The notes under the pieces: generated by a model
Told to the model about the DNA's origin: nothing
Database searches by the model: none
The model's input: only the letters and a program-made list of their open reading frames with translations
Translations under genes and position numbers: made by a program
Shown here: positions 30,168 through 41,572 of the stretch, one piece after another
Layout of the letters: each line of letters begins with the position of its first letter
Position numbering within the stretch: position 1 is the stretch's first letter
DNA from: Nitrosomonas sp.
GTDB lineage: Bacteria > Pseudomonadota > Gammaproteobacteria > Burkholderiales > Nitrosomonadaceae
Assembly (NCBI RefSeq): GCF_020852615.1
Contig: NZ_JADZAJ010000005.1
Span: 62,001 to 126,000, forward strand
Length of the DNA stretch: 64,000 nt
Direction of reading: 5' to 3'

Positions 30168-31964
30168 TTGCAACATGCCTTCAAATGTTATCACGGCAAT
30201 AAGCAATGGCTGGTTGTGCTGCTGTCGTGCTGGCTGCTGTACCTGTCCGGTTGTGGCATTGTTATGGCTGCCTCATCTGCCGAAAAGAAAAAAAAACCGG
30301 ATCCGGTCGAGGTAAAAATCGTTGCCCCCGCAGCCCTCAAAAAACTGCTGGAGAAATATATAACCTTGCCAGCCCAGCCCTTCAAAGATGATATCAGCCA
30401 GGCAATCTACGCACGTAAAATCAGGCAGGAATCAGCCGAGCTGCTGGTAACAGAAGGGTACTTCACACCCGGAATTGAGTTTGGCAGGCAAAAAGAAAAC
30501 AGCCAAGCATATGAGCTGCGTATCAAACCAGGCGCCAGGACGCGTGTGGCCACTATATCGATCGAATTTCGGGGGGAACTGGCGGCAGATGACCCGGAAC
30601 ACCGTGCCCGGACAGCACAGTTGCAGGCAGAATGGCCACTGAAGCCAGGTGACATTTTTCGCAGTGCACGCTGGGAAGATGCCAAATCCGCTTTACTCAC
30701 CAGTGTGGTGGAGAAGGATTACGCCACAGCGCACATCACTGAAAGTCAGGCAAAAGTGGATCCGGATACTGCCCGGGCAACATTGTCAGTCATTATTGAC
30801 TCCGGACCGGCCTTCCGTTACGGAGAACTGCAGATCACCGGGCTGGAACGCTATAAATCCGATGTGATACAAAATAGTGTTCCTTTTCGCCCAGGAGATC
30901 CGTATCGCCGTGAGCAGTTATTCGCATTTCAGGCAGCACTGCAAAACAGCCAGCTGTTTAACGCTGCGGCTGTTGCCATCAAAACAGATGTGGCCTTACA
31001 CAGGGCGGCACCAGTCGTTGTTACCCTGACCGAGGCCCAATCCAAACACGTAGGCGCCGGCCTTGGTTACAGCTCCAACAATGGTGCGCGTGGCGAAGTC
31101 AATTATCGTGACTACAATTTTCTGGGACGTGCCTGGAACCTGGGCAGCCTGTTGCGGCTGGAGCAAAAACGCCAGACCTTTTCGGCCAGAGTAGATACGC
31201 TGCCCGATGCCAATCGCTACCAGTACTCATTGGGAGCGCGCGTTGAAATGACCGACATCAGAAACCTGAAAACCTTCAATCAGCGAGTGGATTTTTCCAG
31301 AATACGGACAACTGCCCATTCCATTCTGCAAGCCGGTATCAACTGGCAGCGCGAACAGCAGGAACCTGCCGGCGCGCCGAAAATGACAAATGAAACTCTG
31401 GCGCTGGATTTGTGGTATCGCTATCACGATATCAATGACCCGGTGAATGTGCGCAGCGGCTATGTTTCGGAAATACGACTGGGGGGAGGTTCCCGTTATG
31501 CGCTATCTGACCAGAATTTTATCCGCAGCTATGCACGGCATCAGCACTGGTTCCCGGTGGGGCAGCGGGATACGCTGTATTTTCGTGCGGAAGCAGGCTA
31601 TACCCTTGCACCTTCCCGCAAGGGCATTCCACAGGAATATCTGTTCCGCGCCGGGGGAATTCAATCCATCCGGGGTTATGATTTTCTGAGTCTGGGTGTC
31701 AGTGAAGGGGACGCTATCGTCGGCGGACGTGTTCTTGCAACCGGTACAGCCGAGTATGTCCACTGGCTGACGAATGACTGGGGAGCAGCTGTATTTACGG
31801 ATGTCGGTGATGCAGCTGACAGCCTGAAAAAATTTGATCTCGCGCTGGGTTACGGGGTTGGTGCACGCTGGCGCAGCCCCGCCGGTCCGTTTGCACTGGA
31901 TCTGGCCAGGCGGCACGATACCGGAACATTACGGCTGCATTTCTCCATTGCGGTAGCATTCTGA
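30168..31964 (+). CDS. tamA: Translocation and assembly module outer-membrane protein TamA
   Basis: TamA is an Omp85-family barrel that with TamB inserts some outer-membrane proteins and moves lipids to the outer membrane. The 598-residue product has a signal sequence (residues about 14-35), POTRA domains at about 55-290 (e.g. FRYGELQITGLERYKSDVI), then a 16-strand type barrel with the Omp85 motif LFRAGGIQSIRGYDF and a C-terminal Phe. The start is TTG at 30168, supported by GGAGC upstream; no ATG is available before the signal. The tamB ATG follows one base after the stop. Confidence 0.93.
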   Translation: MQHAFKCYHGNKQWLVVLLSCWLLYLSGCGIVMAASSAEKKKKPDPVEVKIVAPAALKKLLEKYITLPAQPFKDDISQAIYARKIRQESAELLVTEGYFTPGIEFGRQKENSQAYELRIKPGARTRVATISIEFRGELAADDPEHRARTAQLQAEWPLKPGDIFRSARWEDAKSALLTSVVEKDYATAHITESQAKVDPDTARATLSVIIDSGPAFRYGELQITGLERYKSDVIQNSVPFRPGDPYRREQLFAFQAALQNSQLFNAAAVAIKTDVALHRAAPVVVTLTEAQSKHVGAGLGYSSNNGARGEVNYRDYNFLGRAWNLGSLLRLEQKRQTFSARVDTLPDANRYQYSLGARVEMTDIRNLKTFNQRVDFSRIRTTAHSILQAGINWQREQQEPAGAPKMTNETLALDLWYRYHDINDPVNVRSGYVSEIRLGGGSRYALSDQNFIRSYARHQHWFPVGQRDTLYFRAEAGYTLAPSRKGIPQEYLFRAGGIQSIRGYDFLSLGVSEGDAIVGGRVLATGTAEYVHWLTNDWGAAVFTDVGDAADSLKKFDLALGYGVGARWRSPAGPFALDLARRHDTGTLRLHFSIAVAF

Positions 31965-31965
31965 T

Positions 31966-34900
31966 ATGGACAATCAGACAGAAAACGAAAACCGGGAATC
32001 GCAATCATCCGTACAGCCTGTACGGCGATTCAGAAAATGGATTGCAGGCGTACTGGCAGGATTAGGATTGGCTATGGCCGGTGGCATGTACTGGCTGATT
32101 TTTACCCCGGCCGGCTTGCACTGGCTGCTGGCAACGGCTTCTCAAGCTACCCGTGGCGCTCTGACATTCTCGGATGTGAGTGGCAGTCTGCATCACACCT
32201 TCCACGCCGGAACGATTGCTTATAAAAGCGATAATCTGAAGGCCGAGGTTGAAGGTGTCACTTTCCGCTGGCAGCCACAGCGTTTACTGACCGGAAACCT
32301 GCATATTGAGGCATTACTGATCCGGTCGGCTGAAATACACAGTACCGCTTCTGAAAAACAGGAACCGGCCACCCTGCCGGAATCGCTGTCGCTTCCCGTC
32401 AGTGCGGTTATTGAAAAACTCGGTATCCGATCATTAAAGACATATACATCGGGTAATGACAGGCCGGATATCGCCATTAACGATCTTGCCTTACGGCTGG
32501 ACAGTGATGGTAAACGTCATTACCTGAAAACCCTGGCGCTGGATCTGGGGTGGGGGAAAATCGCGGGTAACCTGGAAATTGGTGTGCATTCCCCGTTTGA
32601 GCTGACATCCCGGCTGGTTTTTTACAACTGGGCAAATGCCACTCATACTGACGCCAGCGGGCCAGGGTATGCTGCAATTCACCTGAACGGCAATCTGCAG
32701 CAAATAAAAGCGGCTTTGACCGTAAAAGACGGGAAGCTGGCCGGTAACGGCAGCTTTACGATAAATCCATTTGCAGCACTGCCGCTGCTTAACGCCACCA
32801 TCGTGCTCAGCGGAATGGATCCTCATATTTTTTCTCCTGATTTTCCCAAAGCTGACCTGAACCTGAACAGTCAGCTGGAGCAGAAGCAGGCCGGACGGCT
32901 TACCGGCTTCCTCACTGCCGGCAATGCACTTGCCCGTCCACTGGATAAGGAAGGTATCCCGCTCAAGGATGCCCGTATGCTGCTCGATCTGACCAGCGAC
33001 AAAATACAGCTAAGTAATATCGCACTGCGTTTATCCGATCAGGAACCCTGGTCAGGCAGCCTGTCAGGTGAAGCCACCTGGCAGATCAGTACAAAAACCG
33101 GACAGGCCGATATTCGAGTGCAGCAACTGAACCCCGCCCATCTGAAAAGCAGCCTGCGTCCGGCCAGATTGGCCGGTAATCTGCATTTTGAAGGTGACGG
33201 CCAATCCCAGCACGGGCGGATCGGGCTCCACGATGAAGCACTTCATCTGAATATGGATATGGTACTGACACGTGTGGATTCACTCATTTCTGTCGAAAAA
33301 CTGGATCTGGCGCGAGGTGATTCGAAATTATCCGGGCATGGCACTTTGCAGCTGGATCAGTCGCAACCCTTTACCTTTGAAGGACTGCTCAAGCAATTTG
33401 ACACTTCCGCTTTTGCTGATATGCCACCTTCCGATCTGAATGCAGAATTCAACCTGACAGGCCAGCTGGTACCGCAACCTGTCGCCAGCATCAGGCTTGC
33501 GTTTGAACGTAGCCATTTTGCCAGTCAGCCGGTTGCCGGTCAGGCCGGTTTTGTGCTGCAGCAACCCGGCCATCTGCGCAGTGATACCCGCCTGCGCCTG
33601 GGTGACAATCAGCTTGAAGTAAAAGGTGCGCTGGGCAATCCCGGGGATCACCTGGTAATGACCCTGTCAGCTCCCAAACTGACCCAAATCGGTTTTGGAC
33701 TGCAGGGGGACATCCACTCCCGCATTGAATTCAGTGGTGCCATGGATCATCCTGAAGTGGCATTCGAGATTAATTCAACCCATTTCGGCTATCTCAGCCA
33801 CCATGAAGAACATCGGCTTGTTCATCTCAATGCCAGGGGAAGTCTGCAAAAAACCGCTCTCCAGCTTGATCTCAAGACAGGAGAATATCGGAAGAACGAT
33901 CAGCCCTATCTGCAGAAACTGTTGCTCGGACTGACCGGTACACGATCGCAGCATCAATTGATCCTCACGAGCCGGATTGATCCGGCAACCGAAATACAGT
34001 TTCAGGCAAGAGGGGGATTAAATATCCGATCAGGCGAGGCATCTCAGCCGCAATGGGATGGTGTAATCGAGAAACTGGCCATGACCGGCGCAGTACCACT
34101 CAATCTGGTCACGCAGCCGGATATCCACATCGGCCCGGAAGCAGCTGCACTGGGGCGAACCCGGATAACAGTGGCAGCAGGTGAAATTGATATTCACGAT
34201 GCCAGCTGGACACCCCGGCAATGGTCTACTCAAGGTAATTTTACCGGAATTGCGCTGCGCTCGGGCGGCCTGTCATCCAAAGAAGTGCCCGAAAATGCAG
34301 ATCCCCTGAAACTCGGTGGACACTGGCAGTTTTCAATGAATAAACAATTGACCGGACGCCTGCAGGTACAGCGGGAAAAAGGAGATTTTATTCTGCCGAC
34401 AGAAACGCCATTCGCACTGGGTTTACAAACATTCATGCTCAATCTTCAGGCTGAAAATAATGATCTGAATGGGCAATTAGCGATTCGCGGAAAACAGGTG
34501 GGTGAGGCTGCTGTCCGGATCAGTGCACCCCTGCAATCAACTGGATCAGCCTGGGAAATCAGGAAAAATGCACCATTAAAAGGCGATATGCAACTGAATC
34601 TGCCTGATCTGGCCTGGGTTGGTAAAGCATTGAATGATAATCTGCGCAGTGAAGGCCGGATAGCTGCACAGGCCAGTCTGGCAGGCACACTTGACCAGCC
34701 GCAGTTGCAGGGCAGTGTAACCGGGGACGAATTGGCAATTGCAATGCTGGATCAGGGATTGCAGCTGAAAGATGGAAAGCTGGTACTCGGCTTCAATCAG
34801 GACAGGTTACAGCTTGAAACATTCAGCTTTATCGCGCCACTCGAAAAACCTTCAAAAGATCGATTACTTAAAAATCTGAAACTATCCCGGAAGACCGGTC

Positions 34901-35973
34901 AGATAAATGCATATGGCAGTTTTGATCTCCATGACCGGCAAAGCAGTCTGGCGATTGAACTCGATCACTTGCCTGTTGCTCAGCAGGAAGATCGCTGGAT
35001 CGTGGTTTCCGGAAACAGTCAGATCCGTTTCAGAGAACAGGCACTGGATATCATCGGAAAAATCGTGACAGATGCTGGATTTATCAGGCAACCGGCAGCC
35101 GGCAGACCTGGATTGGCTGATGATGTGATCATCAGCGGAAAAAATGAATCCGGATCTGAATCACCGAAATTAAAGGTGAATCTGGATGCCACCCTGGACC
35201 TGGGAGAGCAGTTCTTTTTACGCGCTTCCGGACTGGAAGGACGATTAGCCGGGCAGTTACACCTGTCAAGCAAACCCGAACAGCTGCTAAGCGCCATTGG
35301 AACCATCGCTACACGTGACACCCGTTTTGAAGCTTACGGTCAGCGTTTGCAGGTGAGACGCGGAATCGTTAACTTTGACGGACCGCTGGATAATCCGGGG
35401 CTCAATATCCTTGCTATCCGTTCGAACCAGCAATCTGATTCAGGTGATGATTCATCTGATGTAATCGATCAGCCCTCCCAGGACAGCAGCATCAATGCAC
35501 TGGCAGTACGTGGCGGCATTCGCGTGGAAGCCGGTGTGGAAATTACCGGTACGGTAAAGCACCCTAAAATCAAACTGGTATCACAGCCGGAAGTACCGGA
35601 TTCCGAGAAATTGTCCTGGATTGTACTGGGGCGGCCGGCAGATAAAAGCGGTCTGGATAGTGCTTTGCTGCTGAATGCCGCCAGCAGTATTCTGGGAGGA
35701 ACGGATGAAGGTGTTCTGGCAAATATTACCCAAGGGCTGGGGGTGGATGATTTTTCAATCCGGCAGCAGGCGGGTGGTTCGCTGACCGATCAGGTAGGTT
35801 CTGTTGGAAAACGGCTATCTTCCCGCGCTTACCTGAGTTATGAGCGCGGTTTGACATCCGCTTCGGCCGGGGTTGCCAAACTGACCTACAGCCTGTTCCC
35901 GCATATTTCGGTTGTTACCCGGGCGGGGGACGATAGTGCTGTTGACCTGTTCTACAACTTCCAGTTCGACTAG
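31966..35973 (+). CDS. tamB: Translocation and assembly module inner-membrane protein TamB
   Basis: TamB is a very large AsmA-like protein anchored in the inner membrane that spans the periplasm as a beta-taco groove. The 1335-residue protein has one N-terminal membrane helix (about 27-45) and long repetitive beta-rich sequence, ending in the DUF490 domain with SWIVLGRPA, GGSLTDQVGSVGKRLS, AYLSYERGL and a final YNFQFD. It is next to tamA as in most Gram-negatives. Its last 4 bases overlap the convergent nsrR-like gene. Confidence 0.94.
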   Translation: MDNQTENENRESQSSVQPVRRFRKWIAGVLAGLGLAMAGGMYWLIFTPAGLHWLLATASQATRGALTFSDVSGSLHHTFHAGTIAYKSDNLKAEVEGVTFRWQPQRLLTGNLHIEALLIRSAEIHSTASEKQEPATLPESLSLPVSAVIEKLGIRSLKTYTSGNDRPDIAINDLALRLDSDGKRHYLKTLALDLGWGKIAGNLEIGVHSPFELTSRLVFYNWANATHTDASGPGYAAIHLNGNLQQIKAALTVKDGKLAGNGSFTINPFAALPLLNATIVLSGMDPHIFSPDFPKADLNLNSQLEQKQAGRLTGFLTAGNALARPLDKEGIPLKDARMLLDLTSDKIQLSNIALRLSDQEPWSGSLSGEATWQISTKTGQADIRVQQLNPAHLKSSLRPARLAGNLHFEGDGQSQHGRIGLHDEALHLNMDMVLTRVDSLISVEKLDLARGDSKLSGHGTLQLDQSQPFTFEGLLKQFDTSAFADMPPSDLNAEFNLTGQLVPQPVASIRLAFERSHFASQPVAGQAGFVLQQPGHLRSDTRLRLGDNQLEVKGALGNPGDHLVMTLSAPKLTQIGFGLQGDIHSRIEFSGAMDHPEVAFEINSTHFGYLSHHEEHRLVHLNARGSLQKTALQLDLKTGEYRKNDQPYLQKLLLGLTGTRSQHQLILTSRIDPATEIQFQARGGLNIRSGEASQPQWDGVIEKLAMTGAVPLNLVTQPDIHIGPEAAALGRTRITVAAGEIDIHDASWTPRQWSTQGNFTGIALRSGGLSSKEVPENADPLKLGGHWQFSMNKQLTGRLQVQREKGDFILPTETPFALGLQTFMLNLQAENNDLNGQLAIRGKQVGEAAVRISAPLQSTGSAWEIRKNAPLKGDMQLNLPDLAWVGKALNDNLRSEGRIAAQASLAGTLDQPQLQGSVTGDELAIAMLDQGLQLKDGKLVLGFNQDRLQLETFSFIAPLEKPSKDRLLKNLKLSRKTGQINAYGSFDLHDRQSSLAIELDHLPVAQQEDRWIVVSGNSQIRFREQALDIIGKIVTDAGFIRQPAAGRPGLADDVIISGKNESGSESPKLKVNLDATLDLGEQFFLRASGLEGRLAGQLHLSSKPEQLLSAIGTIATRDTRFEAYGQRLQVRRGIVNFDGPLDNPGLNILAIRSNQQSDSGDDSSDVIDQPSQDSSINALAVRGGIRVEAGVEITGTVKHPKIKLVSQPEVPDSEKLSWIVLGRPADKSGLDSALLLNAASSILGGTDEGVLANITQGLGVDDFSIRQQAGGSLTDQVGSVGKRLSSRAYLSYERGLTSASAGVAKLTYSLFPHISVVTRAGDDSAVDLFYNFQFD

Positions 35974-36422
35974 CGCAAATTATCGGACATCTGCAGAACC
36001 TGCAGTTTTTCACTCAGCTGGCGTTTTGGCACCATCAGATCAGCCAGCGTGTAACCATCCAATACCGCCATAAATGCAGACAGTGCTTCCGAGATAGCCG
36101 TTTTCAGCACACAACTGCAGCAAATAACGCATGTATTCTGGCTGCTGAAACACTCAACAATATCCATGGATGCTTCCGTATGGCGTATCACTTCACCGAT
36201 ATTAATTTTTTCAGGAGAGCGAGCCAGTCGAATCCCGCCATGTTTTCCTCGCATCGTATCCACATACCCCAGCTGACCCAGTTGATGCACGATCTTGACA
36301 ATATGATTGCGTGAGATACCGTAACAATTTGCAATTTCCGTTATGGTGGACAGTTCTTCTTTTTTCAGACCGAGATAAGTCAGGATACGTAACGCATAAT
36401 CGCTGTAGTTTGTCAGTCTCAT
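35970..36422 (-). CDS. nsrR: Rrf2-family transcriptional regulator, probable NO sensor NsrR
   Basis: The 150-residue protein is a winged-helix Rrf2 repressor. The DNA-binding half (YGISRNHIVKIVHQLGQLGY, then RGKHGGIRL) is very close to E. coli NsrR. The cluster-binding loop has Cys91, Cys98, Cys101, Cys102 and Cys104, which can supply the three ligands of an NO-sensitive Fe-S cluster. In ammonia oxidisers NsrR controls nitrite/NO metabolism genes. Convergent with tamB, overlapping it by 4 bases. IscR is the main alternative, but the ISRNH helix and loop favour NsrR. Confidence 0.82.
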   Translation of the reverse strand: MRLTNYSDYALRILTYLGLKKEELSTITEIANCYGISRNHIVKIVHQLGQLGYVDTMRGKHGGIRLARSPEKINIGEVIRHTEASMDIVECFSSQNTCVICCSCVLKTAISEALSAFMAVLDGYTLADLMVPKRQLSEKLQVLQMSDNLR

Positions 36423-36729
36423 GAGGCTTTACCCATTTGTTGAGTGAGGGATAGCAGTATAGCTTTACTTTTTCACTCCTGCCCGAAAAGTACAGCGAGC
36501 AAACACTTTATGCTTACCGCTTCAAATACCATAATGACCGGAAGGCACGGCCCCGGTCCTGTTATCCGGATTTTGAAAAATAACCTTATCCATAGGCAAA
36601 AATGATAGCTGTGCAAATTTATGTTGACAGAATAAGCGGGCCAGGGTGAGCTGCCGGCAGCCATTTTAATAACTTATTGGAAACATTGGGATAATACAAA
36701 TTTCTGTTTTTTAGGGATGTAATTCTTGC

Positions 36730-36735
36730 TATAAT
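36730..36735 (+). promoter_or_regulatory. Candidate -10 element for rimP-nusA-infB
   Basis: A perfect TATAAT lies 57 bases upstream of the rimP ATG. The -35 region at about 36707 is a T-rich stretch with a weak match. It is the best promoter candidate in the gap. Confidence 0.45.
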
Positions 36736-36754
36736 GATATACGTGTTGTGAAGG

Positions 36755-36779
36755 TGGGCTGGTTAGCCCATTTTTTATT
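36755..36779 (+). promoter_or_regulatory. rimP leader-like hairpin with U-run
   Basis: TGGGCT-GGTT-AGCCCA followed by TTTTTTATTT is a compact terminator-like hairpin that ends 13 bases before rimP. It resembles the short rimP leader element described upstream of rimP-nusA operons, where NusA may act in autoregulation. Assignment is by resemblance. Confidence 0.6.
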
Positions 36780-36791
36780 TGTGGTGAGCCT

Positions 36792-37223
36792 ATGTCTTTA
36801 TTTGAGTTGCTCGAACCAACGTTAGCCGGCTTGGGATATGAACTGGTTGATATTGAACAGTCCGCCCCCGGAAGATTGCTGCGGGTATTTGTAGATAAAA
36901 AAGAAGGATCAATAACACTGGATGACTGTGTTGCCATTAGCAATCATTTGAGCCAGCTGCTGGCTGTCGAGCATGTTGACTACAACCGGCTTGAAGTTTC
37001 TTCTCCTGGGTTGGACAGGCCATTGAAGAAAAAAACTGATTTTATCCGGTTTGCAGGCGAGCCAGCCCGGATCAGATTGCGGATTCCTTTACAGGGACAA
37101 AGAAATTTTACAGGGATGCTGGTTGAAGTGAATGATGATGTCCTGACATTGGATGTCGACGGAAAGTTGTTGCAAATTGAACTGGAAAATCTGGAAAAGG
37201 CCCGGCTGATTCCAAAATTGTAA
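36792..37223 (+). CDS. rimP: Ribosome maturation factor RimP
   Basis: RimP helps assemble the 30S ribosomal subunit. The 143-residue product has the typical N-terminus ([20 protein letters not shown]), the central [15 protein letters not shown] and [13 protein letters not shown], and a C-terminal Sm-like domain. It opens the conserved rimP-nusA-infB-rbfA-truB operon, with nusA 52 bases downstream. Confidence 0.96.
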   Translation: MSLFELLEPTLAGLGYELVDIEQSAPGRLLRVFVDKKEGSITLDDCVAISNHLSQLLAVEHVDYNRLEVSSPGLDRPLKKKTDFIRFAGEPARIRLRIPLQGQRNFTGMLVEVNDDVLTLDVDGKLLQIELENLEKARLIPKL

Positions 37224-37275
37224 TTCTGATAATTCTGACAATAGGTTTAAGGTTGAAAAATAGGGCTGGAGGGAT

Positions 37276-38748
37276 ATGAGCCGCGAGATTCTGCTGTTGG
37301 TCAATGCTTTGGCGCACGAAAAGAATGTGGATAAAAACATTGTTTTTACTGCTCTTGAAATGGCGCTGGCTTCTGCTGCCAAAAAACACATCAAGGATGA
37401 TATTGAGGTGCGCGTCACGATTAACCGCGATACCGGCGAGTTTCAGTGTTTTCGCAGGTGGCTGGTTGTAGAGGAAGATCCTGTTGAACATCCTGAGCGA
37501 CAAATTACACTGAGTGAAGCACAAAAACACAATCTGCAGTCTGCTCTCGGGGAATATGTCGAAGAGCCGATGGAAGGTGTGACTTTCGATCGAATCGGTG
37601 CTCAGGCGGCCAAACAGGTTATTTTCCAGAGGATACGGGATGCTGAGCGCGAACAGAATCTGAGTGATTTTCTTGATCGCGGGGAATATCTGGTAAATGG
37701 TGTAATTAAACGCATGGATCGTGGAAATGCAGTCATCGAATTTGGCAAAGTTGAAGCGGTACTGCCACGTGATCAGATGATTTCACATGAAAATCTGCGT
37801 ATGGGAGATCGCGTTCGCGCCTATCTTCTGAGAATCGATCGGTCGGTAAGAGGGCCGCAACTGGTGTTGTCCAGAACATCTCCGGCATTTCTGACCAAGC
37901 TGTTCGAGCTTGAAGTTCCTGAAATTGAAGAGGGAATTTTAGAGATCAAGGCAGCGGTAAGGGATCCGGGTTCCAGAGCAAAAATTGCTGTCAAATCAAA
38001 TGACAGTCGTGTAGATCCGATTGGTACATGTGTGGGAATGCGTGGTTCGAGGGTACAAGCAGTTACCAGTGAACTTGCCGGCGAGCGGGTGGATATTATT
38101 CAGTGGTCGGATGATCAGGCGACATTTGTCATCAATGCGTTGGCACCGGCTGTGATCAGCAGTATCGTGGTGGATGAAGACAAACATTGCATGGATATTG
38201 TGGTAGATGAAGAAAATCTGGCTCAGGCAATCGGTCGGGGGGGGCAGAATGTCCGACTGGCATCCGAGTTAACGGGCTGGCATCTTAACATCATGACAGA
38301 AGATGAATCCCGGGAGAAAACTGAGGAGGAGACAACATCAATTTGTGAGCTATTCATGGAGAAACTCGATGTTGATGAAGATGTCGGGCGTATTCTGGTA
38401 GAGGAAGGATTTTCCACGCTGGAGGAGATTGCCTATATTCCGATTGAAGAAATGTTGGAAATACAGGAGTTTGATCACGAAACAGTTGAGGAATTGCGTA
38501 ATCGTGCCCGTAACGTTCTCCTGACGGATGCGATTGCAACTGAAGAGAAAGTGGGCCACGCATCAGAGGCATTGCTTGCTCTGGAAGGAATGGATATTGA
38601 TTTGGTGCGCGAGCTGGCTGAAAAGGGAATCACGACTCAGGAAGAGCTGGCTGATCTGGCGGCGGATGATCTGGTCGAATTAACCGGGATAGATTTTGAC
38701 CGGGCCAGTAAAATTATTATTAAGGCTCGTGAGCCCTGGTTCACATGA
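37276..38748 (+). CDS. nusA: Transcription termination/antitermination protein NusA
   Basis: NusA binds RNA polymerase and modulates pausing, termination and antitermination. The 490-residue protein has the N-terminal polymerase-binding domain, an S1 domain around 135-200, two KH domains around 230-345 ([14 protein letters not shown] and [18 protein letters not shown]), and two acidic C-terminal repeats to the end, as in E. coli. Standard length and position. Confidence 0.97.
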   Translation: MSREILLLVNALAHEKNVDKNIVFTALEMALASAAKKHIKDDIEVRVTINRDTGEFQCFRRWLVVEEDPVEHPERQITLSEAQKHNLQSALGEYVEEPMEGVTFDRIGAQAAKQVIFQRIRDAEREQNLSDFLDRGEYLVNGVIKRMDRGNAVIEFGKVEAVLPRDQMISHENLRMGDRVRAYLLRIDRSVRGPQLVLSRTSPAFLTKLFELEVPEIEEGILEIKAAVRDPGSRAKIAVKSNDSRVDPIGTCVGMRGSRVQAVTSELAGERVDIIQWSDDQATFVINALAPAVISSIVVDEDKHCMDIVVDEENLAQAIGRGGQNVRLASELTGWHLNIMTEDESREKTEEETTSICELFMEKLDVDEDVGRILVEEGFSTLEEIAYIPIEEMLEIQEFDHETVEELRNRARNVLLTDAIATEEKVGHASEALLALEGMDIDLVRELAEKGITTQEELADLAADDLVELTGIDFDRASKIIIKAREPWFT

Positions 38749-38849
38749 TTTCCGGTGCTGATCGGATGATTGCGTATATGATTCCGGTTAGGGCACAGAG
38801 TAATTATTGTATTTTTAGATTTTTATTGGATTCGAAGTAAGGGTTGCTG

Positions 38850-41519
38850 ATGACTCAAATGACTGTAGAGCAATTTGCGCATGATCTGGGTATGTTGCCC
38901 AATTTATTGCTGGAACAGCTTCAGGCCGCTGGTGTTGGTAAACACTCTGCGGCAGATTTTGTAACGGAGCAGGACAAAACCCAGCTTCTCGATTATCTGC
39001 GTAAATCGCATGGAAGCAGCGGATCCAGAACCAAGATTACTCTGTCACGCAAGCAGACGACCGAGATAAAACAATCGGATAGTGCAGGCAGACCTCGAAC
39101 TATTGAGGTTAAAGTCAGGAAAAAACGAGTACTGGCCAGACAGGATGAACCCGAAGTGGTTGAAAAGGCAGCGGGTGAACAGGTTGTTCCTGTAAAAATA
39201 ATTGAGATATCAGAGTCAACTGTACCAGCCACATCGGTTATTGATGCTGAACAAATGGCTTTACGTGCTGAAGAGGCCAGAAAAAGATCTGAGCTGATTG
39301 CACGTCAGGCTGCTGAGATAAAAGAAAAGCAGGAAAAAAGAAAACAACAGGCTACAGCCCAGGCTGGTGCAAAAGAAAAAGCTGAACCACCCGTTCAGGA
39401 GGCTGCTCCGGCTGTACCTGTTATACCGGAGGCAGGCACTAAGGTTTCAGTAAAACTGCCTGAAACAGAGGCTAAAGCATCTCCGACGGCTGCAACCGCG
39501 CAAGCTGCACCATCAGCCCCGGCCGCCGGAATGAAAGGTACTCTGCAGAAACCTGCTGTCAAAACGGAAGACAAGGGTGAGAAGAAAAAGAAACAAACCC
39601 GGCAGCAGGAAGCCTGGAAAGATGAGCCGGGCAAGCGCCGTGAATCCAAAGCACGCGGTGATTCATCCGGCGGGCAGGAATGGCGGATGCGCAAGGATAA
39701 ACACGGGAAGCACAGATCGGATGAATTGCAATCCCAGTATGCTTTTTCAGCACCTACCGAACCCGTTGTCCATGAAGTACTGATTCCTGAAACTATTTCC
39801 GTGGCAGTCCTGGCACAAAAAATGGCCGTCAAGGCAGCTGAAGTTATTAAAGTGCTGATAAAAATGGGCAGCATGGTAACAATCAATCAGATGCTTGACC
39901 AGGAAACTGCCATGATTGTTGTCGAAGAGATGGGGCATGTAGCCAAGGTGGCTGCATCAGATAATCCCGAATCTTTCCTGGAAGAGGTTGATGCGGCTTC
40001 AGATGAGAACAAAATGGAGCCACGTGCACCTGTAGTTACTGTAATGGGGCACGTTGATCATGGTAAAACCTCTTTGCTTGACTACATACGTCGCACCCGT
40101 GTGGCGGGAGGAGAGGCTGGTGGCATTACCCAGCATATTGGGGCTTACCATGTTGAAACTTCCCGTGGAATGATCACATTCCTTGACACCCCGGGACATG
40201 AAGCGTTTACCGCGATGCGTGCACGTGGCGCTAAGATCACCGATATTGTAATTCTGGTTGTGGCTGCGGACGATGGTGTCATGCCGCAGACGATTGAAGC
40301 TGTTAACCATGCCAAGGCGGCCAGTATCCCTATTGTAGTAGCCGTCAATAAAATGGATAAACCGGAAGCCAATTTTGATCGCATTAAGCAGGAGCTTGTC
40401 AGTTATGGTGTTGTTCCTGAAGATTGGGGAGGGGATGCCATGTTCATTGGTGTTTCGGCCAAAACCGGTCTTGGGATTGATGAATTGCTGGAAGCGGTTT
40501 TATTACAGGCTGAGGTACTTGAGCTTAAAGCTGTCCGGGATGCCCCTGCCAAAGGTGTTGTGATTGAATCCCGATTGGATAAGGGACGTGGCCCGGTTGC
40601 AACAATTCTAGTTCAATCGGGAACCCTGAGGCGAGGTGACGTGGTGCTAACCGGTGCCGTGTTCGGAAAAGTCAGAGCCATGCTGGATGAACGGGGAAAA
40701 CCGGTTAATGAGGCAGGCACGTCCATTCCTGTGGAAATTCAGGGGTTATCTGAAGTTGCGGGTGCGGGTGAAGTATTTATTGCACTGGATGATGAGCGTA
40801 AAGCGCGTGAGATCGCACTTTTCCGTCAGGGTAAATTCCGCGATGTTCGTCTGGATAAACTGCATGTGGCCAAAATGGAAGATGTGTTTGGTCAGCAGGA
40901 GGATATCAGCACACTTAATTTGATTATCAAGGCAGATGTACAGGGATCTTGCGAGGCACTGGCGTACGCATTAAAAAAACTTGAGACCGATGAGGTAAAA
41001 ATCAACATCGTACATAGCGGTGTGGGAGCAATCATCGAATCCGATATTAACCTGGCGCTTGCATCCAAGGCTGTTGTCATAGGGTTCAATTGTCGCGCTG
41101 ATTTGAGTGCACGGAAGCTGATAACATCAACGGGGGTGGATGTCCGTTACTACAACATCATCTATGAAGCAGTTGATGAGGTTAAAAAAGCATTGTCAGG
41201 AATGATGATGCCGGATCGCAAAGAAAAAATCCTGGGTATGGTGGATATTCGTGAAATCTATCGAATATCCAAAATCGGTGTCGTGGCCGGTTGTTATGTA
41301 CTGGAAGGTTTAATTAGACGGGATGCGCTGGTTAGAGTGCTGCGTGATGGTGTCGTCATTCATAGCGGGAGTCTGGATTCACTGAAACGATTCAAAGATG
41401 ATGTCAAAGAAGTGAAAGCCGGTTTCGAGTGTGGGCTTTCACTGAAGAATTTTAATGATATCCAGCAAGGTGACCAGATCGAAGTATATGAGATTGTTGA
41501 AACTGCCCGTGTGTTGTGA
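38850..41519 (+). CDS. infB: Translation initiation factor IF-2
   Basis: IF-2 places fMet-tRNA in the ribosomal P site with GTP. The start chosen is ATG 38850 ([15 protein letters not shown]), with TAAGGG upstream, giving 889 residues. The N-terminal half is long, charged and Ala/Lys/Glu-rich. The G domain begins about residue 390: GHVDHGKTS (G1), DTPGHE (G3), NKMD (G4) and SAK (G5) are intact. C-terminal domains II-IV follow to a normal end. 53 bases separate it from rbfA. Confidence 0.97.
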   Translation: MTQMTVEQFAHDLGMLPNLLLEQLQAAGVGKHSAADFVTEQDKTQLLDYLRKSHGSSGSRTKITLSRKQTTEIKQSDSAGRPRTIEVKVRKKRVLARQDEPEVVEKAAGEQVVPVKIIEISESTVPATSVIDAEQMALRAEEARKRSELIARQAAEIKEKQEKRKQQATAQAGAKEKAEPPVQEAAPAVPVIPEAGTKVSVKLPETEAKASPTAATAQAAPSAPAAGMKGTLQKPAVKTEDKGEKKKKQTRQQEAWKDEPGKRRESKARGDSSGGQEWRMRKDKHGKHRSDELQSQYAFSAPTEPVVHEVLIPETISVAVLAQKMAVKAAEVIKVLIKMGSMVTINQMLDQETAMIVVEEMGHVAKVAASDNPESFLEEVDAASDENKMEPRAPVVTVMGHVDHGKTSLLDYIRRTRVAGGEAGGITQHIGAYHVETSRGMITFLDTPGHEAFTAMRARGAKITDIVILVVAADDGVMPQTIEAVNHAKAASIPIVVAVNKMDKPEANFDRIKQELVSYGVVPEDWGGDAMFIGVSAKTGLGIDELLEAVLLQAEVLELKAVRDAPAKGVVIESRLDKGRGPVATILVQSGTLRRGDVVLTGAVFGKVRAMLDERGKPVNEAGTSIPVEIQGLSEVAGAGEVFIALDDERKAREIALFRQGKFRDVRLDKLHVAKMEDVFGQQEDISTLNLIIKADVQGSCEALAYALKKLETDEVKINIVHSGVGAIIESDINLALASKAVVIGFNCRADLSARKLITSTGVDVRYYNIIYEAVDEVKKALSGMMMPDRKEKILGMVDIREIYRISKIGVVAGCYVLEGLIRRDALVRVLRDGVVIHSGSLDSLKRFKDDVKEVKAGFECGLSLKNFNDIQQGDQIEVYEIVETARVL

Positions 41520-41572
41520 TGCCGTACAAACAGTGATGCAGGCAGATTTCAGAGATAAAAAAGGAGGTAATC

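Larger units (their letters stand above)
36423..36791. other. 369-base region with the rimP operon promoter and leader
   Basis: No gene was seen. The left part should contain the nsrR promoter. The right part has TATAAT at 36730-36735 and a hairpin with a T-run just before rimP, annotated separately. Confidence 0.6.
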
